DNA of 64,000 bases, taken from NCBI GenBank assembly GCA_025965315.1, contig JAOPXD010000029.1, positions 1 to 64,000 of the forward strand, written 5' to 3'. The notes beneath the pieces were generated by a model. It ran no database searches. It was not told the DNA's origin and saw only the letters and a list, made by a program, of their open reading frames with translations. The stretch's first letter is position 1. Each line of letters begins with the position of its first letter. Source of the stretch: Marmoricola sp. Its GTDB lineage: Bacteria; Actinomycetota; Actinomycetes; Propionibacteriales; Nocardioidaceae. Positions 63,396 to 64,000 of the stretch are shown in pieces. The position numbers were made by a program, and so were the translations under genes.

Positions 63396-64000
63396 TCAGC
63401 GGGTCGGCGCGAGCTGTCGCGGTTCTGCGGGCTCGTCGTCGTGGATCGGGTCGTTGACGTCCGGGATCCGAAGCCACTCGGCGTACCTGAGGACCCTCGC
63501 GTACGCGCCGAGTGCGGCGTCGTACGACGGGAACCTGCTGACCCCGGGCAGCTCGACCTGGTGGACGTCGGGACCGCTGGTGACCGTCATCAGGACCGGG
63601 AGCTGCGGATTGCGTGCGCGTGCGGAGATCACGGCCTTCAGGAACGGCGCCGGGTCCGAGATCTGTGTCGGGATGAGGACGATCAACAGAGCGTCGATCT
63701 CGCCGGAGGCCAGCACGGTGTCGATGCAGGCTTCGAGATCAGCAGCTGTTGCGGCGGCACCGAGATCGACCGGATTGCTCACCCCTACGGTTCCGGACAC
63801 CTGAGTGCCGAGCAGCGCCTGGGTCGGGTCCGAGAGGCACGGGACCTCGAGCCCCAGGTCGTCGGCGGCGTCGGCGGCCAGGACGCCGAGTCCGCCGGCG
63901 TTGCTCATGATGGCGATCCGGCCGCCCCGGGGAAGCGGCTGCTCACCCAGCAGCAGGGCGGCTTCGGCGATGTCCGAAGCGCTCCGGCACGGGATCACGC
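63396..64000 (-). CDS. ADP-forming acyl-CoA synthetase-like protein, C-terminal part (cut by window)
   Basis: The frame enters from the right edge and ends at TGA 63396. It contains GGRIAIMSNAGGLGVLAADAADDLGLEVP and GVSNPVDLGAAATAADLEACIDTVLASGEIDALLIVLIP, the CoA-ligase-like domains of ADP-forming acetate-CoA ligases/Pat-type proteins. The N-terminal part lies outside the window. Convergent to xfp. It could turn acetyl-CoA into acetate and ATP, in line with the block's energy theme. Confidence 0.8.
   Translation of the reverse strand, partial: VIPCRSASDIAEAALLLGEQPLPRGGRIAIMSNAGGLGVLAADAADDLGLEVPCLSDPTQALLGTQVSGTVGVSNPVDLGAAATAADLEACIDTVLASGEIDALLIVLIPTQISDPAPFLKAVISARARNPQLPVLMTVTSGPDVHQVELPGVSRFPSYDAALGAYARVLRYAEWLRIPDVNDPIHDDEPAEPRQLAPTR

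Overview
The window looks like a high-GC Gram-positive (Actinomycetota) chromosome, probably Nocardioidaceae or a relative. Supporting signs are the high GC, a WhiB-like Fe-S protein, SigE-family and ECF sigma factors, a DUF6221 protein, many 4-nt ATGA gene overlaps, GTG starts and probable leaderless transcripts. The genus is inferred, not demonstrated.

Region 1 (about 1-32,628) is an integrated mobile element at the 3' end of a tRNA gene, probably tRNA-Ala because the acceptor strand has the U70 that pairs with G3. Tail-plus-terminator sequence recurs at both ends. The left end carries immR (XRE), immA (metalloprotease) and a large serine integrase in one minus-strand operon. The integrase ORF has no stop in the window, so the ORF track misses it. 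A second minus-strand operon encodes a small protein, a VirD4/TcpA-like coupling ATPase, a replication-relaxation protein and a WhiB-like protein. The same palindrome (GATGCG-N4-CGCATC) lies before both operons. No relaxase or VirB4 was seen, so the element looks mobilizable or of an unusual type. The most striking observation is that the integrase ORF and a severed HTH ORF at the other end share a 10-bp att core in the same reading frame. Excision would therefore fuse them into one longer integrase.

The element's cargo (about 8-32 kb, visibly lower GC) is defence- and conflict-like: a STAND-type NTPase with neighbours; a four-gene methyltransferase / putative nuclease / DUF262 / ATPase-TOPRIM cassette; a DUF262 relic; a three-gene small peptide / ATP-grasp ligase / membrane protein cassette that resembles a graspetide pathway; a DUF4062 protein; and a 2085-residue RHS protein with a small membrane protein behind it.

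Region 2 (about 32.6-50.4 kb) is ordinary chromosome: a lipoprotein; an EthD-like protein behind a KstR-type box; an acyl-CoA dehydrogenase / phosphotransferase operon; a divergent TetR gene; an ECF sigma/anti-sigma-like pair; a SigE-led operon encoding an adaptor/MacB-like exporter; secreted proteins including a sedolisin; and a broken LuxR remnant.

Region 3 (about 50.4-64 kb) looks like a hypoxia/dormancy block: an MgtA-like P-type ATPase, a flippase-like protein, two universal stress proteins, and a tightly coupled operon of amino acid antiporter, arginine deiminase, ornithine carbamoyltransferase, carbamate kinase and phosphoketolase. The 3' part of an ADP-forming acyl-CoA synthetase runs off the right edge. 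DosR-box-like sequences lie before two of these units. Together the genes would yield ATP by substrate-level phosphorylation from arginine and sugar phosphates.
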